From Amycolatopsis aidingensis (lineage in GTDB: Bacteria; Actinomycetota; Actinomycetes; Mycobacteriales; Pseudonocardiaceae): DNA of 64,000 bases. Location of the stretch: the NCBI RefSeq assembly GCF_018885265.1, contig NZ_CP076538.1:5492001-5556000 (forward strand), in the 5' to 3' direction. The notes under the pieces are model-generated. The model was given only the letters and a program-made list of their open reading frames with translations. It was not told the DNA's origin and searched no databases. How positions within the stretch are numbered: the first letter of the stretch is position 1; each line of letters starts with the position of its first letter. Below are positions 1 to 7,567 of this stretch, one piece after another. The translations under genes were made by a program, and so were the position numbers.

Positions 1-295
1 CGGCGAGACCAGGCACCGGCCCGCCCGCAAGGCGGGGGCGCTGGCCGTGCTGGTCGATGGGGTGCCCACGCTGTACGTGGAACGCGGCGGGCGCTCCCTG
101 CTGTCCTTCACCGAGGACGATGCGGCCCTGCGTGCGGCGGCGCAGGCCCTTTCCACCGCCGTGCGCGAAGGCTGGCTCGGGCAGCTCGCAGTGCAGCGCG
201 CCGATGGCGAGCAGGCGCTCACCTCCGGCCTCGCCGACATCCTGCGCGAGGCCGGTTTCCGCGCCACCCCGAAGGGCCTGCGGCTGCGTGCCTGA
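1..295 (+). CDS. lhr: Lhr-type ATP-dependent helicase, C-terminal fragment (5' end outside window)
   Basis: The reading frame is open from the window edge to a TGA at 293-295 and gives about 97 residues. The segment RHRPARKAGALAVLVDG followed by LYVERGGRSLLSF resembles the far C-terminus of actinobacterial Lhr superfamily 2 helicases, which unwind DNA and RNA:DNA hybrids in repair. The helicase motifs lie upstream of the window, so the call rests on the tail alone. No partner gene follows closely; the next 380 bases hold no convincing gene. Confidence 0.7.
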   Translation, partial: GETRHRPARKAGALAVLVDGVPTLYVERGGRSLLSFTEDDAALRAAAQALSTAVREGWLGQLAVQRADGEQALTSGLADILREAGFRATPKGLRLRA

Positions 296-677
296 CCCCT
301 GCGGGTATCCCGGCAAGACCGCACTACTCCGGCTCGGCAAGACCTATCCCTGAAAGCGTGACCCGGGCCCGCGGGAGGACGCCCTCCGAGCAGCGATCCG
401 GTCGGCTACTGGGCCATCCAGGTTAGTTCAAACACGGAAGTGTGCCATCTCTTCACAATTTCGAAGATCAATTTCTGAGAAATTCGGGTTTCGTCCGCTG
501 CCGCCGGACCACTTTGGGGTGATGCCCATGGATGACCGTTCGAGGCCTACGCTAACGTGTGCCCGGCATGGAAATACGGCCCGCCGTTTCGACACACAAG
601 GAGGACAGCCTTGTAGTGCCACCCGATTTCGGCATCGTCATTTATTGATCTTGATAGTTAGCACCGAGGAGATACCC
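296..677. other. Intergenic stretch with a repeated CGGCAAGACC decamer
   Basis: No supported gene lies here; the short reading frames lack ribosome sites and family-like sequence. The decamer CGGCAAGACC occurs twice, at 311-320 and 335-344, 24 bases apart. It contains the half-site of the palindrome in front of the XRE-cupin gene (2356-2376). The segment from 420 to 510 is unusually AT-rich for this genome and may hold the promoter of the repeat-protein gene, but I cannot fix a -35/-10 pair. Confidence 0.5.
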
Positions 678-1346
678 GTGGTCAAGAAAGTGCTGGTTGT
701 TGGCGCCACGACGGCTGGACTTCTGCTCATCGGAACACCAGCATTCGCTGACTCCAGCCCGGCTTCCGAGGACCGGCTGTTCGCCCAGCCCCTCGTTTCC
801 AACGTCAACGTACTGAGCAACAACATCGTCCCGACCGGGAACACCAACGGTGGCAACGGCAACAACGCCGGCCAGGACAACATGGGTGGTAACGGCAACA
901 CCATCGGCTCGGCCAACAACGGCGGCAATGGCAACAGCAACGGCGGCAGCGGCAACATCGTCGGCAGCGGAAACCACGGCCGGCAGCATGACACGCTGGT
1001 GGCCGGCGGGCCGGGTAACAACAACGGCGGCACCGGAAACAACGCCGGCCAAGGAAACGTCGGCGGGAACGGCAACATCCACGGCAGCAACAACAACGGC
1101 GGAAACGGCAACAGCAACGGCGGCAGCGGAAACACCGTCGGCAGCGGAAACATCAACGTCGCCGGGCACCACATTGTCCTGCCACTGATCGGCGGCCCCG
1201 GTAACAACAACGGCGGCACCGGAAACAACGCCGGCCAAGGAAATATCGGCGGGAACGGCAACATCCACGGCAGCAACAACAACGGCGGAAACGGCAACAG
1301 CAACGGCGGCAGCGGAAACACCGTCGGCAGCGGAAACCACGGCTGA
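678..1346 (+). CDS. Secreted Gly/Asn-rich tandem-repeat protein
   Basis: I do not recognise a named family. The GTG start at 678 is preceded by GAGGAG at 666-671, six bases away; the 222-residue product begins with a Sec-type signal (VKKVLVV, a hydrophobic run, then a cut near PAFA-DSS). The rest is almost all Gly, Asn, Ser and Thr in three repeats built on GNNAGQ, GGNGN, GGNGNSNGGSGN and VGSGN. Repeats two and three are offset by exactly 186 bases and nearly identical; repeat one is about 177 bases before repeat two. Short hydrophobic linkers (for example HHIVLPLIGG) separate them. A secreted surface, spore or aerial-hypha structural protein is plausible, as for chaplin-like or beta-solenoid proteins, but this is inference. 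A strong hairpin follows the stop. Confidence 0.75.
   Translation: MVKKVLVVGATTAGLLLIGTPAFADSSPASEDRLFAQPLVSNVNVLSNNIVPTGNTNGGNGNNAGQDNMGGNGNTIGSANNGGNGNSNGGSGNIVGSGNHGRQHDTLVAGGPGNNNGGTGNNAGQGNVGGNGNIHGSNNNGGNGNSNGGSGNTVGSGNINVAGHHIVLPLIGGPGNNNGGTGNNAGQGNIGGNGNIHGSNNNGGNGNSNGGSGNTVGSGNHG
838..1343 (+). repeat. Three tandem coding repeats (59- and 62-codon periods)
   Basis: The shared unit GGNGNSNGGSGN(T/I)VGSGN starts near base 921, 1098 and 1284. Bases 1015 onward and 1201 onward match nearly base for base across more than 100 positions, which suggests recent duplication of one unit inside the gene. Confidence 0.85.
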
Positions 1347-1355
1347 CCAGAAAGC

Positions 1356-1398
1356 GGTCGACGGCAGGGCAACCGACGCGGTTGCCCTGCCGTCGACC
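1356..1398 (+). terminator. Perfect 18-bp hairpin after the repeat-protein gene
   Basis: Arms GGTCGACGGCAGGGCAAC (1356-1373) and its exact reverse complement (1381-1398) enclose a 7-base loop, starting 9 bases after the stop codon. There is no T-run, as is usual for actinomycete terminators. Confidence 0.8.
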
Positions 1399-1457
1399 GG
1401 TAACGACCTCGCGCGGGCCGGCCCGGGATTGTCGGTGCTGGGTGTGACGATGAGCCG

Positions 1458-1760
1458 ATGGTCGTAGTTTTCGATGCCGAGCTGTGGGTATGGGATGCCC
1501 GCCGCGGGGACAGCTGGATCTTCGTCAGCCTCCCGATCGAGGAATCCGAGGAGATCCGGGACCTGGCCGGTCCACCGGGTCGTGGCTTCGGCTCACTGCG
1601 GGTGCGGGTCACCATCGGCGGGACCACCTGGCGGACCTCGATCTTCCCGGACAGCGCGCGGGGCAGCTATGTGTTGCCCGTCAAACGGGCCGTCCGCCAG
1701 GCGGAAGCCCTCGACGCGGGCGACCTCGCGACCGTGACGGTCGAGCTCATCGACCTGTGA
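1458..1760 (+). CDS. DUF1905 domain-containing protein
   Basis: The 100-residue product (MVVVFDAELWVWDARRG, then SWIFVSLP and FGSLRVRVTIGGTTW) matches the DUF1905 family: a small beta-barrel-like domain whose sequence ends with a LPVKRAVRQAE segment. Family function is not established to my knowledge. The gene ends 14 bases inside the convergent XRE-cupin gene. The start has no clear ribosome site; ATG 1458 gives the length usual for the family. Confidence 0.75.
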   Translation: MVVVFDAELWVWDARRGDSWIFVSLPIEESEEIRDLAGPPGRGFGSLRVRVTIGGTTWRTSIFPDSARGSYVLPVKRAVRQAEALDAGDLATVTVELIDL

Positions 1761-2349
1761 CCGGCGGCAGCGCGCCGGCATCGGCCCGCACGTGCGCGCG
1801 CATCCCGTGCGGGCCGAACAGGATGAGCAGCTCGACCACCGCACCGTCGGCGCTGCCCAGCCAGTGCGGCAGGTTCGTGTCGAACTCGGCTGCCTCGCCG
1901 GGCGGCACGATCAGGTCGCGCTCACCGAGCACGAGCCGCAGGCGTCCATTGAGCACGTAGAGCCATTCGAAGCCCTCATGCGTCTGCGGGTTCGGTTCGA
2001 GTGGTTCCGGCTGGGCCGGAATGATCATCTTGAACGCGTGCACCCCGCCGGGCCGCCGGGACAGCGGCACGAAGGTAATCCCGAACCGGCGAATCGGCTT
2101 GAGGTGGATCCGGGGGTCGCCGGTGCGCGGGGCGCCGACGAGGTCGTCCAGCGGAACGTCGTAGGTGCGGGCCAACGGCAGCAGCAACTCCAGCGTCGCC
2201 CGGCGCCGTCCGCTCTCCAACCGGGACAGGGTGCTCTCCGACACCCCGGTCGCCGCCGCGAGGTCGGCGAGGGTAATGCCGCGCTCGCGGCGCAGCGCCC
2301 GTAACCGCGGCCCCACCGCGTCGAGCACGTCTTCCGTTCCACGGTCCAC
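1747..2349 (-). CDS. XRE-family transcriptional regulator with C-terminal cupin
   Basis: The 200-residue product has an HTH_XRE domain at about residues 10-65 (LRALRRERGITLADLAAATGVS, with the recognition helix ESTLSRLESG) and a cupin barrel at about 110-190 (HEGFEWLYVLNG, LPHWLGS). Such proteins bind DNA and probably sense a small ligand in the cupin. GTG 2349 is chosen because it gives the normal distance to the HTH. A near-perfect operator-like palindrome lies at 2356-2376, right against the start codon, which suggests autoregulation and control of the divergent methyltransferase gene. It overlaps the DUF1905 gene by 14 bases tail to tail. Confidence 0.85.
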   Translation of the reverse strand: MDRGTEDVLDAVGPRLRALRRERGITLADLAAATGVSESTLSRLESGRRRATLELLLPLARTYDVPLDDLVGAPRTGDPRIHLKPIRRFGITFVPLSRRPGGVHAFKMIIPAQPEPLEPNPQTHEGFEWLYVLNGRLRLVLGERDLIVPPGEAAEFDTNLPHWLGSADGAVVELLILFGPHGMRAHVRADAGALPPVTGR

Positions 2350-2355
2350 CGAGCC

Positions 2356-2376
2356 ATCTTGCCGGAACGGCAAGAT
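2356..2376. promoter_or_regulatory. Palindrome, probable operator of the XRE-cupin regulator
   Basis: ATCTTGCCG and its exact reverse complement CGGCAAGAT flank a 3-base centre. The site lies between the divergent XRE-cupin gene (start 2349) and the methyltransferase gene (start 2446). A half-site-like GGCAAGAC lies nearby at 2400-2407. Confidence 0.65.
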
Positions 2377-2445
2377 TTCGTGCCAGCCGTGCCGGGCCTG
2401 GCAAGACTGGGCGCACACCGACAGCACATATGGACAGGAGTTCTG

Positions 2446-3072
2446 ATGAGCACCGATGCGGCCACGTTCTGGGACGGCGTGCACGCGGACCGGTCGGCAG
2501 TCGCCGATCCGCGGCCGAACGACCGCCTCACCGAGACGATCGCGGGCCTGCCGCCCGGCGAGGCGCTGGAGCTCGGATGCGGCGACGGCGGCGACGCACT
2601 GTGGCTCGCCCGCCAGGGCTGGCGGGTCACCGCGGTCGACATCTCGGCCGTGGCGCTCGAGCGGCTCGCCACCCTCGCCCGCGCGCACGGCCTTGCCGAA
2701 CGCATCGGCATCGAGCGGCACGACCTGCGCGAGTCCTTCCCGCAGGGGGAGTTCGACCTCGTCTGCGCCCACTATCTGCACACGCCCTTCGACCTGGCCC
2801 GCGCGACCGTGCTGCGCTCGGCCGCGCGGGCGCTGCGCCCTGGCGGGCGGCTGCTGGTCGTCGACCACGGCTCGACCGCGCCGTGGTCGTGGAACCAGGA
2901 TCCCGACCTCCGGTACCCGAGCCCCCAGGAGGTCGCCGCGGGTATCGATCTGGACCCGGCGACCTGGCCGGTCGAGCGGGCCGAGGCGCCCCGCAGGATC
3001 GCGACCGGGCCGGGCGGGCGCACCGCCGAGGTCACCGACCACATCCTGCTGATCCGCCGCGGCACCGCCTGA
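2446..3072 (+). CDS. Class I SAM-dependent methyltransferase
   Basis: The start ATG 2446 has CAGGAG at 2435-2440. The 208-residue product carries SAM motif I as LELGCGDGGDALWLA (about residues 42-56) and an acidic end of strand 2 (VTAVDIS), with a late LRPGGRLLVVDHG strand. This is the TehB/UbiE-like Rossmann fold; the substrate cannot be told from sequence. It is transcribed away from the XRE-cupin regulator and followed 41 bases later by a DinB-family gene, so the two probably share control. Confidence 0.8.
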   Translation: MSTDAATFWDGVHADRSAVADPRPNDRLTETIAGLPPGEALELGCGDGGDALWLARQGWRVTAVDISAVALERLATLARAHGLAERIGIERHDLRESFPQGEFDLVCAHYLHTPFDLARATVLRSAARALRPGGRLLVVDHGSTAPWSWNQDPDLRYPSPQEVAAGIDLDPATWPVERAEAPRRIATGPGGRTAEVTDHILLIRRGTA

Positions 3073-3113
3073 CCCTGCCGACCGTGCCGCTCCCGACGAA
3101 GGAAGGAACCACC

Positions 3114-3614
3114 GTGCCCAGTACCACGCGCCGCAACCGCCGCCGCGACACCCCGCCACCCCGCACCGGCAGCAGCGAGACCGAGGTCCTGCGCGGATTC
3201 CTCGACTACCTCCGGTCCTCGATCGCCGCCAAGGTCGAGGGTGCCCCCGAACCGCAGGTACGCACGGCCGCGGTGCCGTCCGGCACGAACCTGCTCGGCC
3301 TGCTCAACCACCTGACCTTCGTCGAACGTTCGATGTTCCTCGGGGACGAGGTCACCGACTGGCAGGCGACGTTCCAGGCCGCACCGGCGGACAGCGTGGC
3401 CGCTGTCCTCGCCCGCTACCGCAAGGCCGTCCAGGCCGCGAACCTCGTGCTCGAGGGATGCACCGATCTCGGCGCACCCCTCCCCCGTCCGCGGCCGGAC
3501 CGCCCCGCGCCCAGCATCCGCTGGGCACTGACCCACATGATCGAGGAGACCGGCAGGCACGCGGGCCACGCGGACATCCTCCGCGAACTGATCGACGGCA
3601 CGACCGGGCGCTGA
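3114..3614 (+). CDS. DinB/DUF664-family protein
   Basis: GTG 3114 follows the ribosome site GGAAGGA. The 166-residue product has the four-helix DinB pattern: TEVLRGFLDYLRSSI, GLLNHLTFVERSMF (first metal-type His), and HMIEETGRHAGHADILRELIDG near the end, with His residues placed as in DUF664 proteins. Members of this superfamily include mycothiol- or bacillithiol-dependent transferases that bind a divalent metal with three His; here His in LNHL, HMIEE and RHAGH could serve. It probably forms a unit with the upstream methyltransferase. Confidence 0.8.
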   Translation: MPSTTRRNRRRDTPPPRTGSSETEVLRGFLDYLRSSIAAKVEGAPEPQVRTAAVPSGTNLLGLLNHLTFVERSMFLGDEVTDWQATFQAAPADSVAAVLARYRKAVQAANLVLEGCTDLGAPLPRPRPDRPAPSIRWALTHMIEETGRHAGHADILRELIDGTTGR

Positions 3615-3651
3615 GTGGCCAGGACGGCCGCGCCCGGATCGCCCTCCGCAG

Positions 3652-4881
3652 CTACCGGCCGACGCCGACCTGAGCCTGGGTCTCGAGGAGCAGTTTCGCG
3701 GCCACCGTCGCCCCATCGGCTCGGATCGTTCCGGCCACGGCCCCGGCACGGGCTCGGGTCCCCGGGTCCAGGGCCGTGGTGAGCGCGGTGGAGAGGGAGT
3801 CCACGGTCGGTGTCGAGCCCTCGTGTGCCACACCGATACCCAGTTCGGCCACGCGGTCGGCAAAGTACGGCTGGTCCGCGATCTGCGGCACCACCACCTG
3901 CGGTGCGCCGGCCCGCGCCGCCGTCGTCGTGGTGCCCGCGCCGCCATGGTGCACGACGGCGGCCACCCTGCGGAACAGGGCTTGCTGATTGACCTCGCCG
4001 ACGACGAAGCAGTCCTCCGCGTCGTCGATCGGGGCCAGTTCGGCCCAGCCGCTGGCGAGCACGATCCGGCGCCCCCGCGCGCGGACCGCCTCGATGGCCA
4101 CCCTGGCGATGTCCTTCGGGGCATAGGAGGCCATGCTCCCGAAGCCCACGTACACCGGTGGCGCGCCGGCGTCAAGGAACGCCTCCAGCCCTTCCGGGAG
4201 CGGGCGGTCGTCGGGCAGGATCCACGCCCCGGTGTGCACGAGGTCGAGGTCCGTCCAGCCCTGCGAAGGACACAGCACCGGGTCCGCCGCCAGCCACGGC
4301 TGGTCGGTGAAGACGTAGTCGCGGACGTTGTCCACCGGCGGCAGCCCGATCGCCGCCCGATGGCTGTTCAGCGCCTCGCCGTACAGCGCGTTCACCCGCT
4401 TGGCGTCCTGCTCCCACAGCGTCTCGAGGTCGGTCTCCCCCTGCGGCGAGGGTGTGCCCGGCCGCGCCCCTGGCGCGAAGTACCGCGAGGGCAGCCCGTA
4501 GAGCTGCAAGCAGGCGTACACGTAGCGGATACCTAGCTTCTCGGCCACATCCCTGGCGCCTGCCGGCATCAGGCCGGCCGCCAGCAGCAGGTCACACCCC
4601 TCGGCCGCGGCGGTCAGCGTCTCGAACCGCGCGGTGACCAGCTCGGCGGCGAACCGGAAGGCGTCTTCCGCAGTCGGTGGTTTCGGCCCGGCGACCACCG
4701 AGCGCACCGAAGGGCCCAGTGGCACCAGCGGCACGCCGACCCGCTCCAGCAGCCGCGCGAACTCCTCGTCCGGAGGCGCGCACACCCGCGCCTGGACGCC
4801 GAGTCCCCGCAACGCCACCGCGAGCCCCACCACCGGTTCGACATCCCCGCGCGATCCCACCGTCGTCAACAACACGCGCAC
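3652..4881 (-). CDS. GT1-family glycosyltransferase (glycopeptide/macrolide/rifamycin type)
   Basis: The 409-residue product begins MRVLLTTVGSRGDVEPVVGLA, the N-terminal signature of GtfB-like and rifamycin-inactivating glycosyltransferases. The acceptor half shows VCAPPDEEFARLLERVGVP; the C-terminal NDP-sugar half has HHGGAGTTTTAARAGAP and the following QIADQPYFADRVAELG. It would move a sugar from an NDP donor to a natural product or drug. No sugar biosynthesis or polyketide genes are nearby, so a standalone detoxifying or tailoring role is more likely than membership of a cluster. A GGTCTTGCCG motif, the same decamer as at 311-344, lies 62 bases upstream. Confidence 0.85.
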   Translation of the reverse strand: MRVLLTTVGSRGDVEPVVGLAVALRGLGVQARVCAPPDEEFARLLERVGVPLVPLGPSVRSVVAGPKPPTAEDAFRFAAELVTARFETLTAAAEGCDLLLAAGLMPAGARDVAEKLGIRYVYACLQLYGLPSRYFAPGARPGTPSPQGETDLETLWEQDAKRVNALYGEALNSHRAAIGLPPVDNVRDYVFTDQPWLAADPVLCPSQGWTDLDLVHTGAWILPDDRPLPEGLEAFLDAGAPPVYVGFGSMASYAPKDIARVAIEAVRARGRRIVLASGWAELAPIDDAEDCFVVGEVNQQALFRRVAAVVHHGGAGTTTTAARAGAPQVVVPQIADQPYFADRVAELGIGVAHEGSTPTVDSLSTALTTALDPGTRARAGAVAGTIRADGATVAAKLLLETQAQVGVGR

Positions 4882-5052
4882 TTAGCGACTCCCATTTTCG
4901 CAGGTAAACGACTTGAGACCGGCAATTCTGCGGTACCGCCCGGGTCTTGCCGCAAGCCCCCCAGTACGCTATAAATTGAAAATGGCAGGGAGGTGCGGTT
5001 CTTTCGCCTTCCCATTAAAAGCCGGGCGCGGTCGCCGCAGGCGGGAACCGGG

Positions 5053-6612
5053 CTACTGGTAGGAGATCATCATCGGCGTGGGGCGCCGGGACATGGTCTG
5101 CTCCGGGGTGAGCATCGGGTGGTCCTCGTCGTAGAAGTTCTTCCAACCCAACGGAACCTCACCGGGACGGGCCCCGACCACCGCGCGCCAGGTGGCGTCC
5201 TTCTGCCCGGTCGAGCCCTGCCCGTCCATGTGGATCAGCAGCGACAGCTCGTCCCGGTCGGTGACCAGGGCGGACTCGTTCCGGATCATGGACAGCCGGA
5301 ACTGGTGCACCACGAAGAGCTTCTGCGGCAGGTCGTGCTCGGCCGTCAGCTCGGCCAGCCAGGCCGAGGTCCGGTTGATCTCCGCCGCGTCCACGCCGCC
5401 GACCTGCTGGAGCGGTAGCTGGTCCGGACCGAGCTTCCATTCCGGGTCGATGGCGAGCCCGACGTGGGGTAGCCGCAGCAGCGGCTCGTACCGCCGCGCC
5501 TGCGCCGCCAGGTCGGCCCGCCCCGGTTGCAGGTCGAGCAGGACGTACAGCCCGGCCGCACCGGCCCGCTCCACCCATGGGCGTAGCGAGGCGACGCTCG
5601 ACTCACCGGAGTAGTCCCCGTCCGGCCCCGGCTCGCCGTGTGCCACTGTCGCGATGATCTCGAAGGCCGGTACGACCGGAACCCGGCTGAGCGGTTCGTA
5701 CTTCGCGGCCATGCGCCGGGCCCGCTCGATACTCGCCCCGACTCCCTGCTCCCCGAGCACACCAAGGGAGGGCGCACCCGGATGGCCGTACAGGCAGACC
5801 AGCCGCCTGCCCGGCAGCATGACCTGACCGCCGCCGGGCAGCCGCGTGCCCTTCGCGGCCACCTCCAGCCTGGCCCGCAGGCGCTCGGCGGGACCGAACT
5901 CCTTTCCCAGCGCCAGCACGGCTCCGGGCGGGTCGGCGTGCAGCGCCTCGATGGCCGCCGGGTCGGCCCGTGGGTCGGTGCCGTGCACCGGGACGATCGT
6001 CGCGCCCACAGCCCTGGCCGTTGCCACCGCGGCCGGATCGTCTCGTCCCTGGTCGACCAGCACGGTCACCCCGGCGGGCTCGGGAGCGGCGGTGACGGGC
6101 AGTTCCGCAGGCAGCTCCGGCACCGAGCCGGGATCCCCGGCGGGTTCGATGCCGAACACCGGTACCGCACCCTCCTGTTTCCGCTCCTGCTGCGCCCGCG
6201 CCACGCGCTGTGCCCGCGATCCGATGGCCAGCACCGCGCGCGGATCGAGCCGGGCCAGCTCCGGCCCCGGGTCGACGCCGGTCGCGGTGAGCAGAACGGG
6301 CGCCCCCAGCCTTTCGGCGATCGTTCCCGCGGTCGCCACACCATCCCGGTCCCGCTCGGCGGCGAGCACCGCGACCGGCGCGCTGCGCAACAGCGCGGCG
6401 CTGGTGGCGATCGCGGCCTCCGCACCGGGGCGCGCCGCCAGTACCGTGGTCGGCCGGGGCGGGCGCTGGGCCTGCGCCCGGTGCACCGGGGGTTCGCCCG
6501 TGGTCGAGGGGGTCGGCGACTCGGCAGGCTCAGTGCAACCCGCGGGAAACACCAGCGCCAGCACGAGGGTGACCAAGATCAACGGCCGGCCTCGGATCGG
6601 CAGGTTGCGCAC
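5053..6612 (-). CDS. Large lipoprotein of unknown function, CWB2-like N-terminal half
   Basis: The GTG start at 6612 is preceded by AAAGGT nine bases upstream; longer frames would overlap the deformylase gene. The 519-residue product has a lipoprotein signal (RPLILVTLVLALVFPAGC). Residues about 45-130 (ATSAALLRSAPVAVLAAE, APVLLTATGVDPGPELARL, RAVLAIGS) recall cell-wall-binding repeat 2 units. The C-terminal half (EIIATVAHGEPGPDGDY, WVERAGAAGLYVLLDLQPG, LPHVGLAIDPEW) looks like a TIM-barrel and is well kept in similar actinomycete proteins as I recall them. I do not know its activity. It is divergent from def. Confidence 0.7.
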   Translation of the reverse strand: MRNLPIRGRPLILVTLVLALVFPAGCTEPAESPTPSTTGEPPVHRAQAQRPPRPTTVLAARPGAEAAIATSAALLRSAPVAVLAAERDRDGVATAGTIAERLGAPVLLTATGVDPGPELARLDPRAVLAIGSRAQRVARAQQERKQEGAVPVFGIEPAGDPGSVPELPAELPVTAAPEPAGVTVLVDQGRDDPAAVATARAVGATIVPVHGTDPRADPAAIEALHADPPGAVLALGKEFGPAERLRARLEVAAKGTRLPGGGQVMLPGRRLVCLYGHPGAPSLGVLGEQGVGASIERARRMAAKYEPLSRVPVVPAFEIIATVAHGEPGPDGDYSGESSVASLRPWVERAGAAGLYVLLDLQPGRADLAAQARRYEPLLRLPHVGLAIDPEWKLGPDQLPLQQVGGVDAAEINRTSAWLAELTAEHDLPQKLFVVHQFRLSMIRNESALVTDRDELSLLIHMDGQGSTGQKDATWRAVVGARPGEVPLGWKNFYDEDHPMLTPEQTMSRRPTPMMISYQ

Positions 6613-6770
6613 CCGTGCGGCACCTTTCGCCAAGCGTTCGTGCTCACCGCAGCCTATCGCCGGGACCCGGCACGCAGAAGAGGCTCGGGTAACGGATTGC
6701 CCGGCGCGGCTCGCGGATAGGGTGAGCCCTCCCTGCCCGAGTTCTCGCCCGCGAAACGGAGGACGTGACG

Positions 6771-7271
6771 ATGGCCGTGCGCGAGCTGCGGTACTTCGGC
6801 GATCCGGTGCTGAAGAGTGTCGCGGACCCGGTGACCCGGTTCGACAAGGCGACCGAGGCACTGGTCACCGACCTGCTGGACACGGTGGCGGGCCCCGGCA
6901 GGGCCGGGCTGGCCGCGCCGCAGATCGGGGTCGGGCTGCGGGCGTTCAGTTACCACGTCGAGGACCAGGTGGGCTACGTGCTGAACCCGGAACTGGTGGA
7001 GCTGTCCGAGGAGACGCACGAGATCGACGAGGGCTGCCTTTCCGTGCCCGAGCTGTGGTTTCCCACCCGCCGCGCGAAGCGGGCCGTGGTGCGCGGGGTG
7101 GACCTGCGCAACGAACCGGTCACCGTGCGGGGCGATGGGGTCATGGCGCAGTGCCTGCAACACGAAACCGACCACCTGGACGGAATTCTCTACCTGGACC
7201 GGCTGGCGGCCAATCGCAAACGCGAGGCGTTGCGCGAGGCCCGGCAACGGGACTGGTTCTGGCGTAAGTAA
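6771..7271 (+). CDS. def: Peptide deformylase
   Basis: It removes the N-formyl group from nascent proteins. The 166-residue product carries all three family motifs: GLAAPQIG (about residues 46-53), EGCLSVP (metal ligand Cys89) and QHETDHLDG (His131, Glu132, His135). ATG 6771 is preferred over GTG 6765 because GGAGG at 6758-6762 lies eight bases before the ATG. The Glu-Thr-Asp spacing and short C-terminus (RDWFWRK) fit actinobacterial type I enzymes. It is a single-gene unit, divergent from the lipoprotein gene. Confidence 0.95.
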   Translation: MAVRELRYFGDPVLKSVADPVTRFDKATEALVTDLLDTVAGPGRAGLAAPQIGVGLRAFSYHVEDQVGYVLNPELVELSEETHEIDEGCLSVPELWFPTRRAKRAVVRGVDLRNEPVTVRGDGVMAQCLQHETDHLDGILYLDRLAANRKREALREARQRDWFWRK

Positions 7272-7567
7272 ATCCGGTTCCGTTCGAGTAACAGCCATGT
7301 CCCATGTGGACAACGTTCGGTGTCCCCGGTCGGGCACTGGCTCCAGTGGGGGAACGGACACCTCCGTCCGGCACGGAATCCCGGCCGGTATTACCTCCGT
7401 TGGTCGCTAGCGATCGCGCGCCACGTCGATGACACTCCGCGAACGCCCTACTGAAATCTCACACGAACAGGTGGGAGGTCGGTGGGGCGCGCCTTCGGTT
7501 GAGCCCTTGTCGGGGCCAAGCAGGTCTCACCGAGGTCGTTCACTCCCCCGTTGAGGAAGGACGTGGC

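Noticed and set aside
642..1340. Long open frames on the minus strand through the Gly/Asn repeat gene
   Set aside because: They are low-complexity Ala/Val or Pro/Leu shadows of the repeats, without a ribosome site or family match. The plus-strand frame has a signal peptide and a terminator.
838..1343. Repeats looking like a CRISPR array
   Set aside because: The period is 59-62 codons in one reading frame with no short spacers; the repeats encode protein.
3652..4881. Secondary metabolite cluster around the glycosyltransferase gene
   Set aside because: No polyketide, peptide synthetase, sugar nucleotide or P450 genes are nearby; the gene stands alone.
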